This document shows positions 7,371-16,200 of a DNA stretch of 18,503 nt, piece by piece. This stretch comes from K23-9 sp964460665 (GTDB lineage: Bacteria > Planctomycetota > Planctomycetia > Pirellulales > Pirellulaceae): NCBI GenBank assembly GCA_964460665.1, contig CAYWSL010000121.1, positions 1 through 18,503 on the forward strand, written 5' to 3'. Position 1 is the stretch's first letter; every line of letters starts with the position of its first letter. A program made the position numbers and the translations under genes. The notes below the pieces were generated by a model, which did no database searches, was not told the DNA's origin, and saw only the letters and a list, made by a program, of their open reading frames with translations.

Positions 7371-9932
7371 ATGCATCTTTCGCGGTATAGACGGATGGCG
7401 TTGGTAGTGGCGTTGATGATCGGTTGCGCACCTGGGTGTCAAAACCCTGGGAATCGCACGACACAATTCAACGTTGATCAAACGAACCCTGTCGTTGACA
7501 ACCAGATTCGCATGACTCGCGATCCGCAAGCCGCGACAACTACGGATGTCTCGCCAGTGCCTCAACGGCTTTCTTCGGTCAGCGGCACGAAAGAGAAAGA
7601 CCCAGTTGCTACCACCGCTACAAAGCAAGTGGCTGAAAAGAAGCAAGTACCTGAAAAGAAGCAGGTCGCTGCCAAGAGCCAAGTCTCGGCGGCAAAGACT
7701 GCATCCGCAAAGACCACATCCGTAAAAGCTGCCTCCACAAAAACTGCCCAAAAGACTACCCAAACGACAAAGCCCGCAACGAAACTGACTACACGCAAGC
7801 CAACGCGTTCCGAAGCGGTTGAAGCATTGTTAGCGGCTAACAAAAAATCCAGTTCAAAGCCTCAAGCGAAGAAGTCGCCCAGTTCAACGACTGCAAAGGT
7901 CGCAGCGAAGCGTTCATCAAAGTCCGCGCCAAATGTAAAAGCACCCACCAAAGCCTCCGCAAATTCTTCTGCGGTTGATCGAATCGCATCAACTTCACAG
8001 GCTCGTAGCGACGCTGCTGTAAAGCAAGTCGCTGCGTTCGAGCCAATCCAGGCGGCGGCCAAGCCCAAGCCGAAAAAACCATTGGCGTTCCGTGATCTGT
8101 CTCCCGAACTGAAGCAACGCGCGCTGACGCGATTAATTCAGAACTTGGCTAAGAATGCCGAGCAAAGTAGCCAGCCTGATTCGCTAAACGCTGCCATTGA
8201 ACGCGCGATGAGTGATCTGCCAGAACTACCAGACTTCAAGCAAACGGAACCGACTACTCCACCAAATCGTATCGCTGGAGCGAATACGCCACCAAGTTCG
8301 TTGCCAAGTCTGCAAGACATCGAAGTGACCGAACTGAACGTGGTCATGCCATCTAAAGGCACAGTGCCCGAGGAACTGCAAACGCCACATCCTGTCGTCG
8401 TGGCTGAGGTCGCTTCAATGAACATCAGCAAAGCGGCGCCTGCATTGGCCAAGCAACCAACTCGGGCACCATCGCTCTCGCTTCCACCGATCGAAGCCCC
8501 CAGCGTCGCTGCGACTACAAAGGAATCACCCGCTAGCCCATCTGATCAGCCCCATTCGAAATCAGCGTCTGCTTCGCTTGCACCGGCGGCAATAGCTGAA
8601 GCGAACGTGCCGAAACAATCGGTAGGTGAAAACGTTATGCCTCCAATCCCGACTGTCGCAGATAGTCCCGTTGTTGCTGGCAATCGAACATCACAGCCGA
8701 TGCTGTTGCCTGAGTCCACATCGCTTACGCTTCCCGCCAAACCGCTTCCGCAAGCATACGCGCCACCGCCAATCCAATCGGTTGTATCTTCCACCCGAGC
8801 AGGTGTCGTGTCGGAAGCCGAGTTGGCAAACATTAATCTGGCAATGCCGCCGATTTCACAAGAGATCACGCGGCTTCCCGATCCGATTGTGCAAAAGCGT
8901 TTTGGGTTCTCCAACGTTCAGTTGCCCGGTATGAACGAGTTCGGTTTGGGGTCTGTTCAGCAAGTCGCATCGGACACACAGTCAAGCGACCATCACGATG
9001 TCACTCGAATTGCCGCAACGCCAGAACCACCGCAACCAGGCTCAGCTCCCCTGAGCTTTGTTCCAAAGGCTTCACAACAAGCTCCAGCCGATTCAGTTGT
9101 TCAGCAAAACTATTTTCAAATGCCCTTGGGCGCGCTGGATGCAGTAGGCGAAAAGCCTGCATCGGAGACACCCGCAACTCAACCGGCACCGAAGGTAGAG
9201 ACGATTGTCGTTCAATCACCGCCGGCCGAAATCAGTGACAAGCAGCTGTACGAGATGTTGCTAAAACGTTTGTCAAACAGCAAAGATGCTGAAACGGATA
9301 CCGAGCGCAGTCGTCGACAGATCATGGCACAACACTTGATGGTTCTTTCCGGTGACGGGGAGGTCGCTGCCGCACACATTGACGGTCTAAGCAAACAAGA
9401 ACAGCAGTATCTACAGCATCAGCTCGAGGCGTTATCGGCAATCGTTGATCCCAAAGGTCATCCTGTGGTTGGACGTCGGTTCTCCGACGCGTTGCCTAAA
9501 CTCCGCGAAGCGACTCGGTACTTGTCCGCTGCGGCTGACAAGCTAGAGGTGCGAAGCCTGGAGTTCTGTACCGAAATCGAAGCGTACGGTCAGATCAAGC
9601 CGTTCCCAAATCGCCGCTTCATGCCGGGCCAGCAAGTGATTCTGTATTGCGAAGTCGAAAACTTCGTCGCCAAACAGGATGACAGTGTTTTCTTGACGCA
9701 TCTAAAGGGTCGCTACGACGTGTACGATGACAAGAACCAAAAAGTGGTTAGCCAAGTGTTGCCGGCAGATCAACAGAGTTCACGTAACTATCTACGCGAC
9801 TACTTCATTGCTTATCAAATGAACTTGCCCAAGAAGTTGGCACCGGGTGACTACCGTTTGGAGCTGACGCTCGAAGACGTTCACGCAGAGAAGTACGGCC
9901 AAGCCAAAGTTCCGTTTACGATCCTAAAGTAG
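7371..9932 (+). CDS. Large putative lipoprotein with Lys/Ala/Pro-rich linker and conserved C-terminal domain
   Basis: ATG 7371 is chosen because AGAGG (7361-7365) lies 5 bases before it; an adjacent GTG at 7368 is the alternative. The protein has 853 residues. Residues 1-18 form a basic then hydrophobic signal, followed by MIGC (Cys19) and APGC (Cys23). Cys19 is the better candidate for lipid attachment. Residues about 75-235 are very rich in Lys, Ala, Ser and Thr, resembling histone H1-like or AlgP-like tails, and include a three-fold hexapeptide repeat. Residues about 235-620 are Pro/Ser/Ala-rich with recurring MPPI and LP motifs and look disordered. Residues about 625-853 look folded: a helical part (about 627-720, with RQIMAQHLMVLSGDG), then a beta-rich part with SLEFCTEIEAYGQIKPF, PGQQVILYCEVENF, GRYDVYDD and LAPGDYRLELTLED. 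The last part looks like an immunoglobulin-type beta domain. The function is unknown. A cell-envelope protein anchored by lipid, with a basic linker reaching polyanionic polymers, is inference. Confidence 0.75.
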   Translation: MHLSRYRRMALVVALMIGCAPGCQNPGNRTTQFNVDQTNPVVDNQIRMTRDPQAATTTDVSPVPQRLSSVSGTKEKDPVATTATKQVAEKKQVPEKKQVAAKSQVSAAKTASAKTTSVKAASTKTAQKTTQTTKPATKLTTRKPTRSEAVEALLAANKKSSSKPQAKKSPSSTTAKVAAKRSSKSAPNVKAPTKASANSSAVDRIASTSQARSDAAVKQVAAFEPIQAAAKPKPKKPLAFRDLSPELKQRALTRLIQNLAKNAEQSSQPDSLNAAIERAMSDLPELPDFKQTEPTTPPNRIAGANTPPSSLPSLQDIEVTELNVVMPSKGTVPEELQTPHPVVVAEVASMNISKAAPALAKQPTRAPSLSLPPIEAPSVAATTKESPASPSDQPHSKSASASLAPAAIAEANVPKQSVGENVMPPIPTVADSPVVAGNRTSQPMLLPESTSLTLPAKPLPQAYAPPPIQSVVSSTRAGVVSEAELANINLAMPPISQEITRLPDPIVQKRFGFSNVQLPGMNEFGLGSVQQVASDTQSSDHHDVTRIAATPEPPQPGSAPLSFVPKASQQAPADSVVQQNYFQMPLGALDAVGEKPASETPATQPAPKVETIVVQSPPAEISDKQLYEMLLKRLSNSKDAETDTERSRRQIMAQHLMVLSGDGEVAAAHIDGLSKQEQQYLQHQLEALSAIVDPKGHPVVGRRFSDALPKLREATRYLSAAADKLEVRSLEFCTEIEAYGQIKPFPNRRFMPGQQVILYCEVENFVAKQDDSVFLTHLKGRYDVYDDKNQKVVSQVLPADQQSSRNYLRDYFIAYQMNLPKKLAPGDYRLELTLEDVHAEKYGQAKVPFTILK
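7626..7679 (+). repeat. Three tandem 18-bp coding repeats
   Basis: Three imperfect 18-base units (7626-7643, 7644-7661, 7662-7679) encode QVAEKK, QVPEKK and QVAAKS, followed by a degenerate QVS. Units 1 and 2 differ at three bases by eye. They form part of the Lys-rich linker of the lipoprotein and probably arose by slippage. Confidence 0.8.
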
Positions 9933-9967
9933 CGGGAATCGTTAATTCAGTGGAAGTCGATCCCACG

Positions 9968-10537
9968 CTACAACTCGATCGTGTCCATCACTTGATACGT
10001 TGGACCGCCTTTGTCTAGAAAGCTTCCGATCACTTCGATCGCGTCGACTTCCATGTCGCCAAAGCCAATGTCTTTGTTGCTCTTCATCGCTTCGATCAAT
10101 TCGCTCTGAACAAAACGCGAGCGACTGCCTGTGCGTCCAAGAGTAAGATGGGGGCGATAATCTCGCGGTTCAGGTTTGAATCGCAAGTCGGCCATACGTG
10201 TTTCGATTTCGCCGACCAGCTTTACCAGAGCTCCTTCGACATCGTTGACCCCGGCGTACAGAATCCGCGGCTTTTCTAGGTTCGGAAAGCCGCCGCAACC
10301 TCCAAAATCTAGCATGAACGGTTCGTACTGATCACAGATATCCCACAGCGCGTCGCAAATGTCGGGGATCTCGGTGTTCTCTACGTCACCCAAGAACTTC
10401 AGCGTCAGATGTAGGTTGTCCACCGGTACCCATTTGATTGAATCATCCAAATCGCGCAGACTACGGATGAATTTAGTCGCTCCGCCGGTGATGTTGCCCG
10501 ACAGAGGGATCGCGATGAAGGATCGAATTCTTTTCAT
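9968..10537 (-). CDS. thpR: RNA 2',3'-cyclic phosphodiesterase (2'-5' RNA ligase family)
   Basis: A member of the 2H phosphoesterase superfamily. ThpR proteins open 2',3'-cyclic phosphate ends of RNA and can join tRNA halves through a 2'-5' bond. From ATG 10537 the protein has 189 residues, normal for the family, beginning MKRIRSFIAIPLS. The frame stays open upstream to 10786 over the neighbouring gene, but that extension is a shadow. The two catalytic HxTx motifs are intact: NLHLTLKFLG (His43, Thr45) and YRPHLTLGR (His130, Thr132). WVPVDNLHLTLKFLG is the classic family signature, and the RPHLTLGR block ends the second motif. It is cytoplasmic. It is divergent from the YheT-like gene with only about 21 bases between the start codons, so the two share a control region. 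It converges on the lipoprotein gene, 35 bases away. Confidence 0.93.
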   Translation of the reverse strand: MKRIRSFIAIPLSGNITGGATKFIRSLRDLDDSIKWVPVDNLHLTLKFLGDVENTEIPDICDALWDICDQYEPFMLDFGGCGGFPNLEKPRILYAGVNDVEGALVKLVGEIETRMADLRFKPEPRDYRPHLTLGRTGSRSRFVQSELIEAMKSNKDIGFGDMEVDAIEVIGSFLDKGGPTYQVMDTIEL

Positions 10538-10558
10538 GATGCAATCGTACACCGAAAT
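10538..10558. promoter_or_regulatory. Minimal divergent start region
   Basis: Only about 21 bases separate the ATG of the minus-strand thpR (10537) from the ATG of the plus-strand alpha/beta hydrolase (10559). No good ribosome-binding sequence is seen for either gene. Both transcripts may be leaderless or very short-leadered, with each promoter lying inside the other gene. Confidence 0.4.
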
Positions 10559-11554
10559 ATGATTTCGTTTCAGCCGCCTGAATTCAAAACCCACTGGCTC
10601 ATTCGCGGAGGCCACCTGCAAACCATCTTTTCGGTAGGGCAATCGGAGCCTTCGCCCGCTGGCACGATCGCGCACGAAGTGACCCTGGCTGACCAGGATG
10701 CCATCGTTTTGCAGGAAGATCGGCCATCCGATTGGTTGCCAGGAAACCCCGTCATCATGTTGGTGCATGGGCTTTCTGGTTGTCACGCCGCGCCGTACAT
10801 GATCCGGCTAGCCAACCGATTTCTGCAATTGGGCTGGAAAACGTACCGAATGGACATGCGAGGCTGCGGCGCTGCGTGGGCCTTGGCAAAACAGCTTACC
10901 CACGCCGGACGCAGTGACGACATCGTCGCCGCCCTTGGTGAAATCGCGAAAGGAAATCCCGGCAGCCCGCTTCATGCGATCGGTGTTTCGCTCAGTGCCA
11001 ACCAGCTCTTGCGCGCCGTTGGCCGAATTGGCGCTGGTCAAGACGATCGGCCAAGTTGGTTTTCAGATTTGCGACGGATTGCCGCAGTGGTACCGCCGCT
11101 GGATTTGCAACGTTGTAGTGACAACATGCAACGCCGCTCGCGGCGCATTTACAACTACTATTTCATCCGCAGTCTGCTCTCGCGAGTTCCTAAGCTGGTC
11201 GCCCAGCGTGATGATGTTCAATCTTTGCTGGCCGGTTGGCGACCGCGAACGTTGCGCGAACTGGATGACCGAATGACGGCTCCGCTAAGTGGGTTTGCCG
11301 ATGCGGCTGAGTACTACGACCACGCGTCTTGCTGTCATGTCATCAGCCACAATGAAGTGCCAACCCTGGTTGTTGCGGCCAAGGACGATCCGATTGTCCC
11401 GGTGGATTGCTTTACGAATCCAACCAACGCGTTTTCACAGTCGACAACGCTGTTGGTTTCAAAAAGCGGCGGACACAACGGATTCATTGGGCCCGGCAAA
11501 CGTTGCTGGATCGATGACGTGATGAAACAGTGGTTCATCGATACTGCACCATGA
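10559..11554 (+). CDS. YheT-family alpha/beta hydrolase
   Basis: A 331-residue protein of the YheT/ABHD1-3-like family (COG0429), predicted serine hydrolases whose bacterial substrates are poorly known. The family start is clear: PPEFKTHWLIRGGHLQTIF (about 6-24), the 'hGHlQTi' block. MLVHGLSGC (67-75) is the oxyanion region, and YRMDMRGCG (96-104) follows. The nucleophile is Ser144 in GVSLSANQLL, where most relatives have GxSLGGN. The acid is Asp277 in AAKDDPIVP and the base is His306 in SGGHNGF. All three catalytic positions are present, so it is probably active. There is no signal peptide, so it is cytoplasmic. It is divergent from thpR and converges on the DUF1559 gene (75-base gap). Esterase or lipase activity is inference from the fold. 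Confidence 0.9.
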   Translation: MISFQPPEFKTHWLIRGGHLQTIFSVGQSEPSPAGTIAHEVTLADQDAIVLQEDRPSDWLPGNPVIMLVHGLSGCHAAPYMIRLANRFLQLGWKTYRMDMRGCGAAWALAKQLTHAGRSDDIVAALGEIAKGNPGSPLHAIGVSLSANQLLRAVGRIGAGQDDRPSWFSDLRRIAAVVPPLDLQRCSDNMQRRSRRIYNYYFIRSLLSRVPKLVAQRDDVQSLLAGWRPRTLRELDDRMTAPLSGFADAAEYYDHASCCHVISHNEVPTLVVAAKDDPIVPVDCFTNPTNAFSQSTTLLVSKSGGHNGFIGPGKRCWIDDVMKQWFIDTAP

Positions 11555-11573
11555 CTTCAGCTTTGGCATCTTT

Positions 11574-11603
11574 GCATCGGGCCACATCGCATCCGGCCAC
11601 ATC
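11574..11603 (+). repeat. Tandem 15-bp repeat in convergent intergenic gap
   Basis: GCATCGGGCCACATC (11574-11588) is followed directly by GCATCCGGCCACATC (11589-11603), with 14 of 15 bases identical. It lies between the stops of the YheT-like and DUF1559 genes. It is not a hairpin and no T-run follows. It is probably a slippage product. Confidence 0.75.
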
Positions 11604-11629
11604 GGGTCGCAGTAAAGTGCCGTTTAGGA

Positions 11630-12418
11630 TCAAGGTCCTGTGTCGATGGTTTCGCCGCCGGCGCGGGTGATCATGGCTTTTCGCAAATTCGGATCAGCCG
11701 AATCTGTCAAGAAGATCACCGCTCCATCGCCCAGCGTAATGTGTCTGCCACCGACATGGCTTGTGCGACGTGAAGGGTCGCCGACTGACATGAATGAATT
11801 CATGTCAATGTCTTGCGGTTCCATCCAGTGGACGGCCTGTGTTTTATCCGTTTCCGTGAACAGGATCGTATTGCCAAGGCCATCCGTCGTGTCCCTGAAC
11901 TTAGTCGCTGTCGATCCTGACATCATTCCTGATGGGTCGACGATCGCGACATAAGTCGTACTGATCGCCGGCATATCGGTCGAAGGGCAAGTGTAAGTGG
12001 GCACTGCAGTTTGCATGGCAGCTTGATTGACTGGGTCGTCCCAGGGCTTCGTTAAATCGATCTGATCGTAAAGTGCTTGTTGCTCCATGTACGGCAGAAT
12101 CAGGGTTCTCCAGCTGTGCAGCGGTCGCCCTTGAGCATCAACGGTGTAGGCCGGTGGCAGACTACCGTGAGCGGCGGAGTAATTGTGCAACGCAAGCCCG
12201 ATATGTTTCATGTTGTTGCTGCAGCTCATCCGTCGGCTTGCTTCGCGTGCCGCTTGAACAGCCGGTAGCAACAGTCCGACACAGCAGCCAAGCATCGGAA
12301 GCGCCAAAACACCTGCGATGATCAAAACGATTAACGTCGTGTTGGACTTCTGCTGTGCAGGGGGCCGGTAGGGTGGCTGACCGACTGGTTGGGCCTGATA
12401 CGGCTCTTGATTACTCAT
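11630..12418 (-). CDS. DUF1559 family protein with Pro-rich N-terminus and internal membrane anchor
   Basis: A planctomycete-type DUF1559 (SBP_bac_10-like) protein of 262 residues. Many such proteins begin with a type IV prepilin-like leader (GFTLVELL). Here that leader is replaced by a soluble Pro/Gln/Tyr-rich segment (1-24, with PPYRPP) and a long hydrophobic helix (about 27-53, LIVLIIAGVLALPMLGCC). The family core then follows directly: LLLPAVQAAREASRRMSCSN (50-69) and NNMKHIGLALHNYSAAHG. Further marks are WRTLILPYMEQQALYD, YTCPS, DGLGNTILFTE, HVGGRHITLGDGAVIFLTD and the closing RKAMITRAGGE. The protein should sit in the inner membrane with its C-terminal domain outside. The function of DUF1559 is unknown; pilus-like or surface assembly has been proposed for prepilin-type members, and this variant lacks the processing site. 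AAAGGC lies about 12 bases before ATG 12418 as a weak ribosome-binding site. Confidence 0.9.
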   Translation of the reverse strand: MSNQEPYQAQPVGQPPYRPPAQQKSNTTLIVLIIAGVLALPMLGCCVGLLLPAVQAAREASRRMSCSNNMKHIGLALHNYSAAHGSLPPAYTVDAQGRPLHSWRTLILPYMEQQALYDQIDLTKPWDDPVNQAAMQTAVPTYTCPSTDMPAISTTYVAIVDPSGMMSGSTATKFRDTTDGLGNTILFTETDKTQAVHWMEPQDIDMNSFMSVGDPSRRTSHVGGRHITLGDGAVIFLTDSADPNLRKAMITRAGGETIDTGP

Positions 12419-12553
12419 TGTTAAACGCTGCCTTTTGAGTTTGCTAAAAAAACTAACGAGTCTTTATTAGAGTCGATTGACGGTCGCAGACCAAGCAAGT
12501 GCGTGATGGCTGCACCGCACCGTCTGGCGATGGCAGCTACAGTTCTAGTGGTG

Positions 12554-12928
12554 CTACTTTTCAGTCCAAACCGGTTCTGGTTCAATATTGTCGGCGACCG
12601 CAGACCCTTGATCTTTGCGCCCACTGCCTTCCAAGCGACTGATGACTTCAACGGTCATGTCCCCGTCGCATGCGATCTGGCAGCTCAAGCGAACGCCCGC
12701 TTCAGTGACTTCACGGACACGCAAGGTTTCCTTCTCCGCCTCAGTGATCTTGTCCGGCTCGCCTGCGACAATCTTTACGCGGCACGTCGTGCACTTGGAA
12801 AATCCGCCACAAGCGTGCAGCTGATCCGTCCCGGCGTCTTCAGTCAACGCTTTGACCAGACGCTTTCCTTCAGGAACATCGAACTGGCCGACTTCGGCAC
12901 CATCTTGTTGAACAGTCAATTTTGGCAT
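12554..12928 (-). CDS. 2Fe-2S ferredoxin
   Basis: A small soluble electron carrier of 124 residues. ATG 12928 is chosen because AGGAG (12944-12940 on the minus strand) lies 11 bases upstream. The frame is open to 13000, but that extension lacks support. The plant-type 2Fe-2S ligands are all present: Cys40, Cys46 and Cys49 in HACGGFSKCTTCRV (C-x5-C-x2-C), and Cys83 in RLSCQ. The fold marks VPEGKRLVKAL before and RLSCQI after the loop are typical. The C-terminal 25 residues (GSGRKDQGSAV onwards) are polar, look disordered and carry no motif. The redox partner is not in the window. It is divergent from the SNF2 helicase gene, with about 300 bases between starts. It lies 135 bases upstream of the DUF1559 gene on the same strand, with no sign of co-function. 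Confidence 0.93.
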   Translation of the reverse strand: MPKLTVQQDGAEVGQFDVPEGKRLVKALTEDAGTDQLHACGGFSKCTTCRVKIVAGEPDKITEAEKETLRVREVTEAGVRLSCQIACDGDMTVEVISRLEGSGRKDQGSAVADNIEPEPVWTEK

Positions 12929-13230
12929 CAAACACAAAGCTCCTAAACAAGCTTGAACGGGGTGTACTATCTCGTAATCCAGGAAGTTAACTTTTGGCAA
13001 AGTCCCAATCTGGCATCGTCAGCAAAGCGATTGGTGCTAAGATAGCGGATTGGCGCCAGGCTGACTGGTGGGGTCGAAATTGGACCCCCCCCTGAAGATA
13101 CGAAGATACCTCGCGAACAATATCCAGTGAGGGACACTCGCCGAGTACTGCTCGTCGGTGCTCGTTTTCATCAGCATGAACGCGTCTAGACACACGACCT
13201 TGATTTGCGATCGCAGGAAGTTTTTAAGGC
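12929..13230. other. Divergent intergenic region between ferredoxin and SNF2 helicase
   Basis: About 300 bases without a supported gene. Short frames here on the minus strand are extensions or shadows. The region should carry promoters for both genes, but none is clear. Visible oddities are a run of eight C (13085-13092) and an exact tandem pair GAAGATAC/GAAGATAC (13094-13109). AGGAAG (about 13215-13220) and AAGG (about 13226-13229) precede the helicase ATG, with AGGAAG the better placed as ribosome-binding site. Confidence 0.5.
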
Positions 13231-16200
13231 ATGGAATTGATTTCGGATGACGACGCGATTGCAGCCCTGGGTATGATCATCGCGGAAGCCACCAAGGCTC
13301 TGGTGGACTGTCACGATGAATCGCTGGACAAACGAGCCGCGATGCTGAAAGTAGAACACCCTACTTTCACGCAAGTCGGCGAAGAGCTGGTGTTCACTTT
13401 CAAAGTGACCGGCAACCGGCAGAAACCCGTCGAAGTGAGTTTGATTTTTATTGCTGAACGCGGTGATGGCGACGGAGACTACGATTTCAAGCCATCCAGC
13501 GTCAGCCTGGAACCAGTACCCGAGTGCGCGTGCGCGGATTTCAAACGCGACCAGCAGTGTTCCCACACGCTGTCGGCAGCTTGGTGGTTGCAAGAACAGT
13601 TGGCCCGTCGCAGCATCTCCGACATCTTCGGCTTCTTCCAAGAATTAGAAGTCGACGATCTGGCCGCTGGTCGAGAACTTTGTGACACCGTCCTGAAATT
13701 GGCCGACGAAGCCAGTAAGACGAAGTCTACCAACTCCGCCACGCGTCTGCAGTGGCGAGTCGGTTTGTCGGATGCCCGCTACTACGCGCCGCTGACGATC
13801 GTGGCTTACGAACAACGTCCGCGCAAAAACGGAAAGGGCTGGACGAAGGGCAAAGAAATTCGCAGCTACGATTTACTCAAACGCGACTTCAGCGATCACC
13901 CGATCGACGGTGAGATCGCTGGCTTGATTGCGTCGCCAAGCTACAGCTTCGATGGCGATCACTTCACCGAATTTCGTGCCCTGCAATTGTTGGCAGGACA
14001 CCCCAATGTTGCTTGGGGCGACGCAGACGCCAAACCCGTGGCTGTGATTGCGGGCGAACTGACGTTGAACCTAGAACCCGTTGAAGTCGACGTCGAAACC
14101 GATGATGGCGAAGAAACAGTGACGCGGTTTCGCCCCGCCGTTCGTGTGTCAGGCGTTCGCGTTGATCTAAACGAATGCGAGCTAAAGCTAGGGCACGGCA
14201 GCCCCGTTGCTCCCATGGTCGTCGCCGCAGATCACGCTCACAGTCGCCTGATTGTTTGCACGTTGCAAAACCCCAAAGCGACGCGGTTGATCCAATACCT
14301 GCTGCAAAGCGAGATGTCGGAGGTTTTGTTTGACGCCGAAACGGCTTCGCGAATGTCCGTGGCTGCCGCCCGAGTCGATTCGTTGTTGCGAGTCGAACTA
14401 CCACAGCAATTAGCCGGGCCAATCGAACCGATCGAAGCGGAATTGGTGTTCGAGCTGCGTCCACGCGTCGGTGCTGGACTGCACGTCGCGCTGATGATGC
14501 ACGACGACCGCTTTCGCGAAGAATTGGTGCCTGGCAAATCACCCGACATCGTGTCGTGCTTAACCGACGAAGGCCCGGTTCGGCTGCAACGTGACTTAGA
14601 ATCCGAAAAGCTGAAGGCTGACGAAGTGATCGAGCGATTCAAACTGAATCAGCTCTCCGGCGACGGCGCCTATCGCTGGATCGCACAGACCGACGAAAAC
14701 GCTTTGGATTTGTTAGCCACGCTTCATCACGGCGGCGAAAATACACCGCGATTGATTTGGCCTGAAGGAGAATCGATCAAAGTACGCGGCGAAATCACCC
14801 CGGGTGCGCTGCGTGTCCACATCGACGATCGCAAGGATTGGTTTGGGATCACCGGTACGGTGTCACTGGACGGCACCGATGTGAACTTGGCCGACTTGCT
14901 CAATGCGGTCCGCGACCGACGGTCATTAGTGCAGGTGGGCGACCGCGAGTTCGCAAAGATTAGCGACGCGTTCCGTCAACGCTTGGAACAACTCGGCGAT
15001 GCCGTTGTTTCCGATCGCGGATCGTTGAAAGTTGCCGACGCAGCCGTGCCGACCGTACAAGAATTGATCGGGGAAGACGTCGGATTAGAAGCGACCGCTC
15101 GCTGGCACGATTCGATCGCACGATTGGAATCGCTAAAAGACTGGACACCAGAGCAGCCCGACGGGTTGGACGCCACACTGCGGGACTACCAACTAGATGG
15201 CTACCAATGGCTAGCCCGACTTAGCATCTGGGGCGTCGGCGGGATCTTAGCCGACGACATGGGATTGGGTAAAACCGTTCAAACGTTAGGCGTGCTGGTC
15301 GATCGAGCAAAAGAGGGACCCGCCCTAGTGATCGCGCCGACAAGTGTTGGTGAAAACTGGATTCGCGAAACACAACGCTTCGCTGCCCACTTGGAACCCA
15401 AACTGTATCGCGAAGGCAACCGAGACGAACTGATCAAGTCTGCCGGTCCGGGCGATGTGATTATTGTCAGCTATCAGTTGGTTCAGCGAGATGTGAAGCG
15501 TTTTACATCACGCGCGTGGCACACGTTGGTATTGGACGAAGCGCAGTTCATCAAAAATTCGCAAACCAAAACATCGCAGGCGATCCGCAAACTAGAAGCC
15601 GACTGGCGAATTGGACTTTCGGGAACACCACTGGAAAACCACTTGGGCGAACTGTGGAGTCTGATGCGAACCCTTAGCCCTGGCTTGTTGGGTTCCTGGG
15701 AGCGTTTCCGAACGCGGTTTGCCGACCCAATCGAACGACATAAAGATGACGAGCGGCGAAAGTCATTGGCTCGCCTCGTGCGTCCGTTCATTCTGCGGCG
15801 AACCAAAAACAAGGTGTTAAGCGAATTGCCGCCGCGCACCGAAATTTTGCTGCATGCGCAGTTGAGCGGCCCAGAACGCAAACGCTACGAAGACGCTCGC
15901 TTGGCTGCCGTGGCAGAATTAAGCGGCGTGGTCGAGAAAGAAAAAGCAGGCGAGCAGCGACTGCGAACACTGGCTTGGCTGACACGACTGCGGCAACTCG
16001 CTTGTCACCCACGGTTGGTCGATCAAACGTGGAAGAAGAGTTCCGCGAAGCTGGACTTACTAATGGGACTGGTTGGCGAATTACACGATGGCGACCACCG
16101 CGCGTTGGTCTTCAGTCAGTTCGTCAAACACTTAACTGTGATCCGCGAAGCATTGGACGAACGCGGAATCGAATATCAGTACCTGGACGGTTCGACTCCA

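Noticed and set aside
9933..9967. Short inverted elements between the convergent lipoprotein and thpR genes
   Set aside because: GAAT/ATTC-type pairing is only four bases and lacks a T-run, too weak to call a terminator.
12503..12946. Plus-strand open frame of 147 codons opposite the ferredoxin
   Set aside because: The minus strand encodes a ferredoxin with all four cluster cysteines and a Shine-Dalgarno; the plus frame has no recognisable content.
13964..14642. Long minus-strand open frames (up to 192 codons) inside the SNF2 gene
   Set aside because: They lie opposite a gene with clear motifs in the plus frame, are Arg/Ser-rich as expected of antisense shadows, and have no recognisable domain.
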